Source: Lentisphaeria bacterium (GTDB lineage: Bacteria; Verrucomicrobiota; Lentisphaeria; Oligosphaerales; Oligosphaeraceae). From it: a stretch of DNA of 10,941 nucleotides. The position numbers and the translations under genes were made by a program. The notes below the pieces were generated by a model. The model ran no database searches. It saw only the letters and a list, made by a program, of their open reading frames with translations, and was not told where the DNA came from. Shown here one piece after another: positions 1 to 6,666 of this stretch. Numbering within the stretch: position 1 is the first letter of the stretch; each line of letters opens with the position of its first letter. The stretch spans positions 1 through 10,941 of the forward strand of contig JAEDMH010000078.1 of assembly GCA_016303095.1 (NCBI GenBank), given 5' to 3'.

Positions 1-13
1 TCCCTTCACCCCC

Positions 14-54
14 GTCTAGCGATCCTCCCACCCCTGCCGGGGTTCAGGAGGATC
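14..54 (-). repeat. Palindromic extragenic element, left copy
   Basis: Arms GATCCTCC (21-28) and GGAGGATC (47-54) form an 8-bp stem. Inside it is a second perfect stem, ACCCC (30-34) with GGGGT (39-43), closing a 4-base loop. Read on the minus strand, positions 42 to 14 match the plus strand at 10912-10940 at 25 of 29 bases, including GGAGGATCGC followed by AGAC one base later. Two copies in opposite orientation, both between genes and both with GATCCTC/GAGGATC arms, suggest a dispersed palindromic repeat family of REP or small non-autonomous element type. Family status is inferred from two copies only. Confidence 0.6.
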
Positions 55-65
55 TGCCCCCCTTC

Positions 66-81
66 CCCCCGCAAGCGGGGG
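66..81. other. Compact GC hairpin
   Basis: CCCCCGC (66-72) and GCGGGGG (75-81) are perfect inverse complements. They probably fold as a 6-bp stem with a CAAG tetraloop. On the plus strand the stem is followed by AAAATT, and on the minus strand by G-rich sequence, so it is not a canonical intrinsic terminator for the leftward BI-1 gene. Confidence 0.5.
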
Positions 82-99
82 AAAATTCCTATCAATCCC

Positions 100-130
100 G
101 GGCGGGACGTGCGGGGGGCAGGTCCCGCCC
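100..130. other. 9-bp stem-loop downstream of the BI-1 gene
   Basis: GGGCGGGAC (100-108) pairs perfectly with GTCCCGCCC (122-130) around a 13-base loop. On the minus strand it lies about 120 bases past the BI-1 stop codon and is followed by GGGATTGATAGGAATTTTC, which has only a short, late T-run. It could act as a weak terminator or a 3'-end stabilising structure. Confidence 0.45.
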
Positions 131-230
131 TCTCCGTTTCTTCCGTGCGCCGCGCAGCGGCGTTTCCGTGGTCTCCGTGTTTCCAATCTCCGTGTGTTCC
201 GGGGTGCAGCCCGCAGGCGCCTTCGTGTTT
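131..230 (-). repeat. Degenerate CACGGAGA/ACACGGAG repeat cluster
   Basis: The minus strand repeatedly carries variants of ACACGGAGA: plus-strand TCTCCGT at 131-137, TTCCGTG at 141-147, TTTCCGTGG at 163-171, TCTCCGTGT at 172-180, TCTCCGTGT at 187-195 and CTTCGTGTTT near 221-230. Units are spaced irregularly. The 11-mer CTCTCCGTTTC (130-140) recurs at 10740-10750, and CTTCGTGTTT recurs at 951-960 ahead of the BI-1 gene. Such purine-rich ACACGGAG-like runs are known as intergenic repeats in various bacterial genomes; their function is unknown to me. A GC stem-loop (148-162) interrupts the run. Confidence 0.5.
148..162. other. Short GC stem-loop inside the repeat cluster
   Basis: CGCCGC (148-153) and GCGGCG (157-162) form a perfect 6-bp stem with the 3-base loop GCA. 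It splits the CCGTG-type repeats on either side. No role is evident. Confidence 0.35.
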
Positions 231-251
231 CACCGATTCACGCGTTTTTCC

Positions 252-938
252 CTACTTTCTCCGTCCCATGAGTCGGAGGAGATAGAGGAACATATTCATG
301 AAATCCAGATAGAGGCTCAGGGCTCCCAGGACGGCGATGCCGGAGTGGTTGAAGCCATTTTCGTGGAGGACTTTCAGCTTCTGGGTATCATAGGCGGTGA
401 GTCCGGCGAAGACCACCACGCCCAGGATGCTGAGGGCCAGATCCAGGCCGGTGGAATGGAAGAAGAGATTGAGAATTCCGGCCACGATCATGCCCAGCAG
501 GACCATGAAAAGGAGATTTCCCCAGCTGGTGAGATCCCGTTTCGTGATGACGCCGTAGGCGGACATCAGGGCGAAGGTGAGGGAGGTGGTCAGAAAGACC
601 TGCCAGATGGAGCCGATGTGATAGCCATAGAAGATCACGGAGAGAGTGAGGCCATTGAGGATGGAATAGCCAAGGAACCCCAGGAACGCCAGGATGGCGG
701 GGATTCTGGTGGCGGCCCAGGAGAGGGCGAAAACCAGGACGATTTCCCCGATGGCGCAGGGAAAGAGCATGGACGCCAGCTTGTCGGGAGCGACGGACTG
801 ATAGGTTTTCCAGGCCGTCACTGCCGTGAGCAGCAGCCCCAGGGTCATGATGCCATACACCTTGTTGATAAAGCCGATTTCCAGCAGGCCAAACTGCTGG
901 CGATCCATGGATTCCGGATAATTCCCTTGGAAATTCAT
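252..938 (-). CDS. Bax inhibitor-1/YccA family integral membrane protein
   Basis: The protein has 228 residues, a typical length for the BI-1/YccA (UPF0005, TMBIM-like) family of seven-helix inner-membrane proteins. Hydrophobic segments lie at about 22-43, 57-77, 80-104, 110-130, 139-161, 165-185 and 200-225. The family signature is strong in the last two: AGLTAYDTQ (178-186) and SLYLDFMNMFLYLLRL (208-223). Asp184 and Asp212 fit the conserved aspartate pair that acts as a pH-sensing latch in the calcium-leak homologue YetJ of Bacillus; E. coli YccA instead modulates the protease FtsH. Which activity applies here cannot be told. I start at the ATG at 936-938 because it has AAGGAG about 9 bases upstream and gives the family-like N-terminus; a longer open frame to 1163 runs into mnmA and is artificial. 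It is the last gene of the leftward series, 109 bases after mnmA. Confidence 0.92.
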   Translation of the reverse strand: MNFQGNYPESMDRQQFGLLEIGFINKVYGIMTLGLLLTAVTAWKTYQSVAPDKLASMLFPCAIGEIVLVFALSWAATRIPAILAFLGFLGYSILNGLTLSVIFYGYHIGSIWQVFLTTSLTFALMSAYGVITKRDLTSWGNLLFMVLLGMIVAGILNLFFHSTGLDLALSILGVVVFAGLTAYDTQKLKVLHENGFNHSGIAVLGALSLYLDFMNMFLYLLRLMGRRK

Positions 939-963
939 TCTTGGATTCTCCTTCGTGTTTTGC

Positions 964-990
964 GGGACAGCGGAAGCTGCCGCTGTTCCC
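964..990. other. Strong hairpin just upstream of the BI-1 ribosome binding site
   Basis: ACAGCGG (967-973) and CCGCTGT (980-986) form a perfect 7-bp stem with a 6-base loop. The stem extends by GGG/CCC (964-966 with 988-990) across a single bulged T at 987. On the minus strand it ends about 13 bases before the AAGGAG of the BI-1 gene. There is no T-run after it, so it looks more like a leader structure or processing site than a terminator. Confidence 0.5.
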
Positions 991-1005
991 ATGCTACAGA
1001 TTTTC

Positions 1006-1033
1006 CCCGTCTTCTTACGCCAGGAAAGACGGG
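1006..1033. other. Inverted repeat between mnmA and the BI-1 gene
   Basis: CCCGTCTT (1006-1013) and AAGACGGG (1026-1033) pair over 8 bp around a 12-base loop, starting 14 bases past the mnmA stop. On the minus strand it is followed by GAAAATC, not a T-run. With the hairpin at 964-990 it makes two tandem structures in a 109-base gap, which may set the 3' end of mnmA or the 5' end of the BI-1 message. Confidence 0.45.
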
Positions 1034-1047
1034 CAAGGAAAGGGGCT

Positions 1048-2124
1048 TCAGGGGAAAGCCTGGCTGATGAACCCGCCGCCCAGAAGCAAATCATCCTGGT
1101 AGAAGACCGCCGCCTGCCCGGGGGTGACGGCATGGATGCCCTGGGGGAACTCCGCCCGGACACCCCCTTCGGGCAGGGGAGTGAGGAGACAGGGTTCGGG
1201 GCGTTGCACCGAGCGCACCTTCACCTGGCAAGCCAGAGGGGCCTCCAGGCCAGGGAGGGAGACCCAGTTCATCTCATCGGCGGTCAGGGCATGATGGAGC
1301 ACCAGCTCCTGGCCCCCCAGCACCACCCGGTTCCGGCAGGGATCGATGGCGGTCACGTAGAGGGGACGGGTGGAAGCCACCCCCAGCCCCTTCCTCTGGC
1401 CGATGGTGTATTTCCAATATCCGGTATGACGTCCCAGCACCTTTCCGGTTCCCGCCTCCACAATCTCTCCGGGGCGATCCTCCTCCCCGATGAGTTCATT
1501 GGCGTCTCCACTGTAGAAATCCTGGCTGTCCTGCTTTTCCGCCACATCCAGTCCCGCCTCCCGGGCCAGAGTTCTCACCTCTTCCTTGGAGAGTCCCCCC
1601 AGGGGAAAGAGCTGATGGCGCAGCTGCTCCTGGGTAAGTCGGCAGAGGAAGTAGGATTGATCCTTGGGCAGGCACGTGGCCCGGAGGAGGCGCATCCGGC
1701 CATCGGGTCCTTCCTCCACTCGCGCGTAGTGCCCGGTGGCGAAGGCATCAAACTCCAGGCCCGCTTCCCGAGCCAAGCGGGGAAGCATGCCGAATTTCAC
1801 CCGTCCGTTGCATTGAACGCAGGGATTGGGGGTGCGCCCCGCCAAATACTCCCTTCGGAAGTAGGCGATGACCTCCTTCTCGTATTCCGCCGAGCAGTCA
1901 AAGACGAGAAAGGGGATTCCCAAGGATTCGCAGACCGCCCGGGCGGCCGCCTGGGACACCTCCTCCCCGGGCCCAAAGCAACTTTCCCGTTCTCCTCCCC
2001 GATAGGGGGAATCTTCCTTCCACAAGGCCATGGACACCCCCGTCACCTGATGTCCCTGGCGGTGCAGAAGCACGGCCGTCGTGGAGGAATCCACGCCGCC
2101 GCTCATGCCAACAATGATCTTCAT
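1048..2124 (-). CDS. mnmA: tRNA-specific 2-thiouridylase MnmA
   Basis: MnmA activates C2 of the wobble uridine with ATP and inserts sulfur, giving s2U34 in tRNA-Lys, tRNA-Glu and tRNA-Gln. This copy has 358 residues, normal for the family. It shows the N-terminal PP-loop SGGVDSS (8-14), TPNPCVQCNGRVKFG (98-112), ATGHYAR (129-135), KDQSYFL (154-160), and the C-terminal HTGYWKYTIGQRKGLG block (233-248) before the beta-barrel. The CxxC pair is Cys102/Cys105; Cys105 aligns with the E. coli catalytic Cys102. The second catalytic cysteine (E. coli Cys199, in DSTGIC) is replaced: the aligned stretch is DSQDFY (199-204), with Tyr204 in the Cys position. I start at the ATG at 2122-2124, matching the family N-terminus, though its best Shine-Dalgarno-like GGAG is 16 bases away. 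An ATG at 2176-2178, four bases after the upstream gene's stop, would add 18 residues and permit translational coupling. Confidence 0.95.
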   Translation of the reverse strand: MKIIVGMSGGVDSSTTAVLLHRQGHQVTGVSMALWKEDSPYRGGERESCFGPGEEVSQAAARAVCESLGIPFLVFDCSAEYEKEVIAYFRREYLAGRTPNPCVQCNGRVKFGMLPRLAREAGLEFDAFATGHYARVEEGPDGRMRLLRATCLPKDQSYFLCRLTQEQLRHQLFPLGGLSKEEVRTLAREAGLDVAEKQDSQDFYSGDANELIGEEDRPGEIVEAGTGKVLGRHTGYWKYTIGQRKGLGVASTRPLYVTAIDPCRNRVVLGGQELVLHHALTADEMNWVSLPGLEAPLACQVKVRSVQRPEPCLLTPLPEGGVRAEFPQGIHAVTPGQAAVFYQDDLLLGGGFISQAFP

Positions 2125-2182
2125 GGTCTTGATGCTGATTCTCCGGGGAAACGCCAGGCGCTTCCCCCGCACACTCATTTCT

Positions 2183-5100
2183 CTACGGGGTCACCAGACC
2201 GTCCTTGGGCAGAAGGCGCATGTGGACTTCCCCCGGCTTCAATGCCCGGGACTCTGGCGCAACGGGGATCCAGCCCTCCTTCCCCATGGTGTAGACCGGG
2301 GAGTCTTCCTGGGGGAAATGGGGAGACAGGGGCCCCAGGAGATGCCAGCCCCTCTCCAGAAGACGTTCTCCCTGGTCCGTCCATCCTCCCGTCAGCGTCT
2401 TGGCACCGGGGCTGGCAAAGCGGACGAAATACCCCTCCCCCGGGATCAGGGAGGATCCAAGGAAAGGCTGGAATCCATTCTGACGCCAGCAGAACCAGGC
2501 CTCCGCCGGCAGATCCTCCGGGCGAATGCCCTCCATGGGCACAGAGAGGAGATTCCAGCCCCTCTTCCAAGAGAGGGTGAAGGACTCCTCCACAGGCGCC
2601 AGGAGAACACGGCGGCGGAGTTGTATTCCCTGTTCCTGGGTGAAGAGAGTGGCCCCCAGGGCGATTTCCCCCGTGGCTTCCGGAGAGGGGGTGACCGTCA
2701 AGGTCAGGAAAGGATTTTCGGCAGGAGAAGCCAGCCAGAGGAGATCCAGGAAGCCTTCTCCCTGGCGGCAGAGTGCGCCGCTTTCCTCCTGCCCCTCCCA
2801 GCGTCCCTCTCCCTCCTCCCAGGAGAGTCGAGCCAGGGCATAGGCGGGAAGGTTCCGTCCCAGGAAAGAGAGAGATTCGGGGATGCCCGGCAAGAAACGG
2901 CCCTGTTTTGGCAGAGGAAGAAGCAGGGGAAGAGAGGAGGCGGTCAAGTGGGGGGACGTTCCCTCCTCCCACCCCTCCGCCTGGAACCCCAGGGAGTCCG
3001 GCGCCAAGGGCAGGAAGTAGTTCCCCTGGGAATCCGCAACCGCGGAAAGGCCGTCTTCCCGGCGGAAGGCCCGGGCGTAGGGAATGGGTTCCCCCGTCTC
3101 CTCATCCCGCACAGTGCCCCCCTGCCCCTCCTCTACCACTTCCAGCAACGTCTGCAGGTATGCGTTGGCTTCCTGGCGCGCCTGGGCATCCAGAGAAAGT
3201 TCCAGGGAGGGGATTTCCAGATATTCGTCCACCCACTGGGGGAATCGTCCGGCAGAGGGATAGCGTTGGGAGAAGGTGCCAGGCGTGGGCAGTCCCCCTT
3301 TCCTGGCCCAGGCCTCTCCCAGAGCCTGGGCAGTTCCCTCGGCGCAAGAGAGTGACGTGTCTCCTTGTTTGAGGAGGACGACTGCCGTGGGATGCCGAAG
3401 GGTCAGCCAGCGGATCACCGCCAGCTGTTCTGCCTGGGGAGGCAAGTAGAGGGTTCCCTGGCAGGAGGGATGGGGCCATGATTTCTTCCATCCCAAGGGG
3501 TCCCCCTGGGCCAATGTGCCAGCCTTCACGGGAAAGCCCCACTCCAGTTCCACACCCTGGGCATTCTGGGGCTTGCCCTCCTGGTATCCCTCGGGATTCA
3601 GCAGGGGAGCCACCCAGAGGACGCATCGTTCCAGCGCCTTCCCCAAGGCGTTTTCCCCCTCTCCGTTGCGCGCCTGCCAGGCCGCTTCCAGAAACGCCAT
3701 CAGCGTCCCCACGGAGGCGGCGTCCTCTCCCGCGAGTCCCGCGCACAGGGCAATCTGGGGAAGGGGAGCCCCATCCCCTGCGGCCTGCTCCTCTTCCTGG
3801 AAGGAGACACGGAGCGCCACGAGAGGTTCTCCCGAGGCGGTAGTTCCCAGGCGGGAGAGGCGGAAGAAGGGCCAGCCACTGCGGCTCATCTCCTCCATGC
3901 GTTCCCGAATCTCCCCAGCGCTTCGGGCGGGGCTCTCCGGCACGAACGGCGAAACCTCATCGGCCTGGATGTTCTTTGCCACAAGCCAATCCTGCTCCTC
4001 CCCATTGGCGCGCACCACAAAACTCTCCGTCCCTCGGGAAAGAAGGGGAAGCCCCGCCCCTGCCGCCGCCGCCAGGGCGGAATCCGTCAAGGGCAGCGTC
4101 ACCTTCTCCATGCGCGGGGAAGGCACTTCTCCCGCCTCCGTCGCCTCTTCGGAGTCCCCCTCCCGGGGAGGCACTCCCTCCTGCCACTGGCGGACCGCCG
4201 CCGCCAACAAGGCCTGGGCCTCCTGGGATTCCTCCTCTCCGGCATACTCTTGCCGCCAGAGAGAAAGCCATTGGACCATCTCCTCGTTGGTGACCACCCC
4301 ATCCCCGTTGCTGTCGGTCAAGGGGATGCGAAATGCGCGGAGAGGAGCGGAGCCGTCCAGCACTCGGATTTCCCCCCAGAGCGCCCCTTTCAGGATCGTG
4401 GGGCTCAGGATGACTTCCCCCGCCTCGTCCGTCCGCCCGGCACAGAGCTCCCCCTGCTGCTCCAGAGCCACGATGCTCTGGGAGACAGCCCGGGTCTCTC
4501 CCTCTTCCCCCGGCAGTCCGGTCACCTGGCAATGGAGTTTTCCCTCCTGCCATCGATACGCCACCTCCAGGGGACTTTGGCGGCCCACCCGCAGGAGAGC
4601 GGAGGGGTCTCCCAGGAAAGCAATGCTCCAGGCATGATAGATGGCATCTTTCGCCGTATATCCGCCGTTGACCATGGTAGTTCCTTCTTGCTTGGCCTCC
4701 TGGTAGGCGGCACGGTAGTTCTCGCAAAAGGCCAAGGACTCCACCATGCCCCGGGCCGCATAGGCCCCAGTGGTGGCCAGACGATAGGGCCCGCGGCTTT
4801 CCGCCACGGACTCCCCAAAGGAATCCAGCTGAACAATGGTGGGATCCCAGAAGGTGGTGGCGCTGCCCATCACCGCGCCCAGGGCGGCAAAGTCGCCAGC
4901 CGCGTTCTCAAAGAGAGCCTGGCCCAGGGGGAAGTAGGAATCGGAGCATTCGTCTCCTCCCTCGGCCATGGCGTGATCCAGGCGCCCCGCATCGCAGACC
5001 GGCGTCATCCAGAAGGCGGCCCGCCCGGCAGGGGACAGAGTCTTGGCGATGAGGGAGTGGAAGTTGGTGGTTTCGAAGGAAAGACAGTGCCCATGGCCTA

Positions 5101-6589
5101 GATAGAGAAGCAGGGAGGCCCCCTGATTCAAGGCCGCCGCCACTTCCTCCGGGCAGTGGAGATTCCCTGTGGAAGGCTCCGGGAAGGAGGCTGAGGACGC
5201 TAGAATCCCCGCCTCCTCCATGAGGGTTTTCTGGCGGGACACATTCTCCCAGTCGCTTTTCCCCTGATAGGGCCAGCAGATCGCCGTATCCGCCGACCCA
5301 AGATAGATTCCCCGGCGCGTCCAGGCATCCTGCGCTTCCGCCCCCTGTTCGTAGCGCACCAGTCCCGTCAAATAAGCCTCCAGGGAGTTCAGATCCCCCA
5401 CGGGGAGGCGTCCCAGGAAAAGGTCCGGATAGGCCAAATCCCCCTCTCCCGCCAGGAGGGCGTAGGGAACATCGGTGCAGTTTTCCCGATAGGGCGTGAG
5501 GGGATAGGAGTCGGCGGAGGAGAATTGGTAGGGGGGAATTTGGCGCAGATCACCCAGAATGAGGAGATGGGTTGCTCCTTCCCGCTCATACCAGGTGCGG
5601 GCCTGTTGGAGGACGGCATCCCGTCCTTCTCCCGTTTCCTGGGGATAGGAGGCCTCCAGCACCTTCCATCCCAGGGAGCGTCGCCACTGGAGATATTGTT
5701 CCAGGGCCTCCGAATCCTTCCAGGCAGAGGGAATCAAGACGCCCAGAGTGCCCACGGGAGAGGCCTCGTCCGCCAAAAACTCTTCCCCGTTCACGAAGAA
5801 ACTTCTCTGAAGTCGGGCGAAATCCTGCTGGGCATCCGCCTGGGGGTGTTCGGTGGCGGTAGAGCGAAGCACCAGCACTCCCCGGGTAGCCATGCGGTAG
5901 ACCCCCTTCTGGAAATCGTATTGACAGGGAACCAGGCTGACGGTGGTTCCCTGGATGTCCCGAATCTGATAGGCGGGAGAGAGCCAGGCGGCAGGAAGGC
6001 CATCCTGGCCCACAGTGCCATACTCCGCCGGAATCTCCTCCAGAGCGAGGGATTTCTTTCTCGGCTCTGAGGAGAATTGAGGACCCGTTCCCGGCTTGGG
6101 CCAGGGCGCGGGACGCTCCTCCACCTCCTCGGCTCTCCATTCCACGGAAACCTCCGATCCGGGAAGAGTGCCATAGGAGAGAGAAAACCAAGGAAGCTGG
6201 GGCTGCCCCGCACAATTCCGCAGGGGAGTCCCCTCTACCTGAAGCACGCTCCATAAACGCCCTTCCTCGTCTCTCTCCTCCCCTAGGGTATACTCCGGCA
6301 GAGAAAACTCCAGGACACACTGGGACGGAGTGCAGGAGAGAATCCGAAACGCCCCTCCTCGCCCCCTTCCTCCCTCCGGAACAAGCCGCTCCCGGCCATC
6401 CTCCTTCCCTCGATCCCACTCTCCTGCCACAGGCGGCAACGCCTCCACAGGCACAGGAAGCCCTCCCGCAACGGGCGCACCCCCGCCAGAAACGCCCCCT
6501 TCCCCCTGGCGCATCCCCTTCCCCCCTCTCACCAAAAGGAAAAGAAGTCCTAAGAATATCAGGAAAATGCAAAGGACGATTCGTCTCAT
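2183..6589 (-). CDS. Large exported gingipain-like (peptidase C25) protein with degenerate M14 domain
   Basis: The 1468-residue protein begins with a hydrophobic segment (4-20) after MRR, a signal peptide or membrane anchor without a clear AxA site. Residues about 80-265 resemble the C25 propeptide (GQPQLPWFSLSYGTLPG at 128-144). Residues about 280-668 are a gingipain-type caspase-like peptidase: YLGHG (496-500, His499), TPVCDAG (529-535, Cys532), and a closing FLGDPSALLR (658-667). The His-Cys spacing of 33 equals that of gingipain RgpB (His211/Cys244), so activity is plausible. DSNGDGVVTNEE (759-770) is a perfect EF-hand-type calcium loop, followed by an acidic linker. About 890-1150 is M14 carboxypeptidase-like but lacks both zinc histidines (Leu952, Lys1074). 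About 1156-1208 is a transthyretin-like CarboxypepD_reg domain. Residues 1335-1425 contain RGWNLLSVP and RGWHLLGP. The start ATG has AAGGAG about 9 bases upstream. No sorting signal that I recognise is visible. Substrate unknown. Confidence 0.85.
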   Translation of the reverse strand: MRRIVLCIFLIFLGLLFLLVRGGKGMRQGEGGVSGGGAPVAGGLPVPVEALPPVAGEWDRGKEDGRERLVPEGGRGRGGAFRILSCTPSQCVLEFSLPEYTLGEERDEEGRLWSVLQVEGTPLRNCAGQPQLPWFSLSYGTLPGSEVSVEWRAEEVEERPAPWPKPGTGPQFSSEPRKKSLALEEIPAEYGTVGQDGLPAAWLSPAYQIRDIQGTTVSLVPCQYDFQKGVYRMATRGVLVLRSTATEHPQADAQQDFARLQRSFFVNGEEFLADEASPVGTLGVLIPSAWKDSEALEQYLQWRRSLGWKVLEASYPQETGEGRDAVLQQARTWYEREGATHLLILGDLRQIPPYQFSSADSYPLTPYRENCTDVPYALLAGEGDLAYPDLFLGRLPVGDLNSLEAYLTGLVRYEQGAEAQDAWTRRGIYLGSADTAICWPYQGKSDWENVSRQKTLMEEAGILASSASFPEPSTGNLHCPEEVAAALNQGASLLLYLGHGHCLSFETTNFHSLIAKTLSPAGRAAFWMTPVCDAGRLDHAMAEGGDECSDSYFPLGQALFENAAGDFAALGAVMGSATTFWDPTIVQLDSFGESVAESRGPYRLATTGAYAARGMVESLAFCENYRAAYQEAKQEGTTMVNGGYTAKDAIYHAWSIAFLGDPSALLRVGRQSPLEVAYRWQEGKLHCQVTGLPGEEGETRAVSQSIVALEQQGELCAGRTDEAGEVILSPTILKGALWGEIRVLDGSAPLRAFRIPLTDSNGDGVVTNEEMVQWLSLWRQEYAGEEESQEAQALLAAAVRQWQEGVPPREGDSEEATEAGEVPSPRMEKVTLPLTDSALAAAAGAGLPLLSRGTESFVVRANGEEQDWLVAKNIQADEVSPFVPESPARSAGEIRERMEEMSRSGWPFFRLSRLGTTASGEPLVALRVSFQEEEQAAGDGAPLPQIALCAGLAGEDAASVGTLMAFLEAAWQARNGEGENALGKALERCVLWVAPLLNPEGYQEGKPQNAQGVELEWGFPVKAGTLAQGDPLGWKKSWPHPSCQGTLYLPPQAEQLAVIRWLTLRHPTAVVLLKQGDTSLSCAEGTAQALGEAWARKGGLPTPGTFSQRYPSAGRFPQWVDEYLEIPSLELSLDAQARQEANAYLQTLLEVVEEGQGGTVRDEETGEPIPYARAFRREDGLSAVADSQGNYFLPLAPDSLGFQAEGWEEGTSPHLTASSLPLLLPLPKQGRFLPGIPESLSFLGRNLPAYALARLSWEEGEGRWEGQEESGALCRQGEGFLDLLWLASPAENPFLTLTVTPSPEATGEIALGATLFTQEQGIQLRRRVLLAPVEESFTLSWKRGWNLLSVPMEGIRPEDLPAEAWFCWRQNGFQPFLGSSLIPGEGYFVRFASPGAKTLTGGWTDQGERLLERGWHLLGPLSPHFPQEDSPVYTMGKEGWIPVAPESRALKPGEVHMRLLPKDGLVTP

Positions 6590-6630
6590 CTGTTTCCTCT
6601 CCTTCCCCGAATTAGGGAAAAACCTGTCCT

Positions 6631-6660
6631 TTTCGCCGGGAGGGAAAGATCCCGGCGAAA
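6631..6660 (-). other. 11-bp stem-loop in the C25 leader, possible terminator of the upstream gene
   Basis: TTTCGCCGGGA (6631-6641) and TCCCGGCGAAA (6650-6660) are perfect complements around an 8-base loop. On the minus strand the stem is followed by AGGACAGG and only then by TTTTT, so the T-run is displaced by about 8 bases from a normal intrinsic terminator position. It could be a poor terminator after the SurA/PpiD-like gene, or a structure in the 5' leader of the C25 message that protects it or controls expression. Confidence 0.55.
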
Positions 6661-6666
6661 GGCCTC

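Larger units (their letters stand above)
1..251. other. Gene-free intergenic region rich in hairpins and short repeats
   Basis: No convincing coding sequence is present: the only minus-strand reading frame here is made of repeats and hairpins. The stretch lies downstream of the BI-1 gene stop. It contains a long palindromic element (14-54), a C5/G5 hairpin (66-81), a 9-bp stem-loop (100-130), a 6-bp GC stem-loop (148-162) and a run of CCGTG-type repeats (131-230). None of the stems is followed on the minus strand by a proper T-run, so I cannot point to a canonical terminator for the BI-1 gene, although one of these hairpins may serve as one. Confidence 0.7.

Noticed and set aside
6..233. 75-residue minus-strand frame at the left edge
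   Set aside because: Its sequence (HGDWKHGDHGN) is just the translation of the ACACGGAG-like repeats plus hairpins.
168..1067. 299-residue plus-strand open frame opposite the BI-1 gene
   Set aside because: It has Gly/Glu/Asp/Gln-rich antisense composition and lies over an unmistakable BI-1 family gene.
955..2580. 541-residue plus-strand open frame across mnmA and the end of the C25 gene
   Set aside because: It is antisense to a clear mnmA, low in complexity and without a recognisable domain or ribosome site.
2175..2972. Other long minus-strand frames inside the C25 gene, which could suggest a frameshifted or split protease
   Set aside because: The 1468-residue frame is continuous and contains all the domain motifs. 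The alternative frames are Gly/Pro/Arg-rich shadows.
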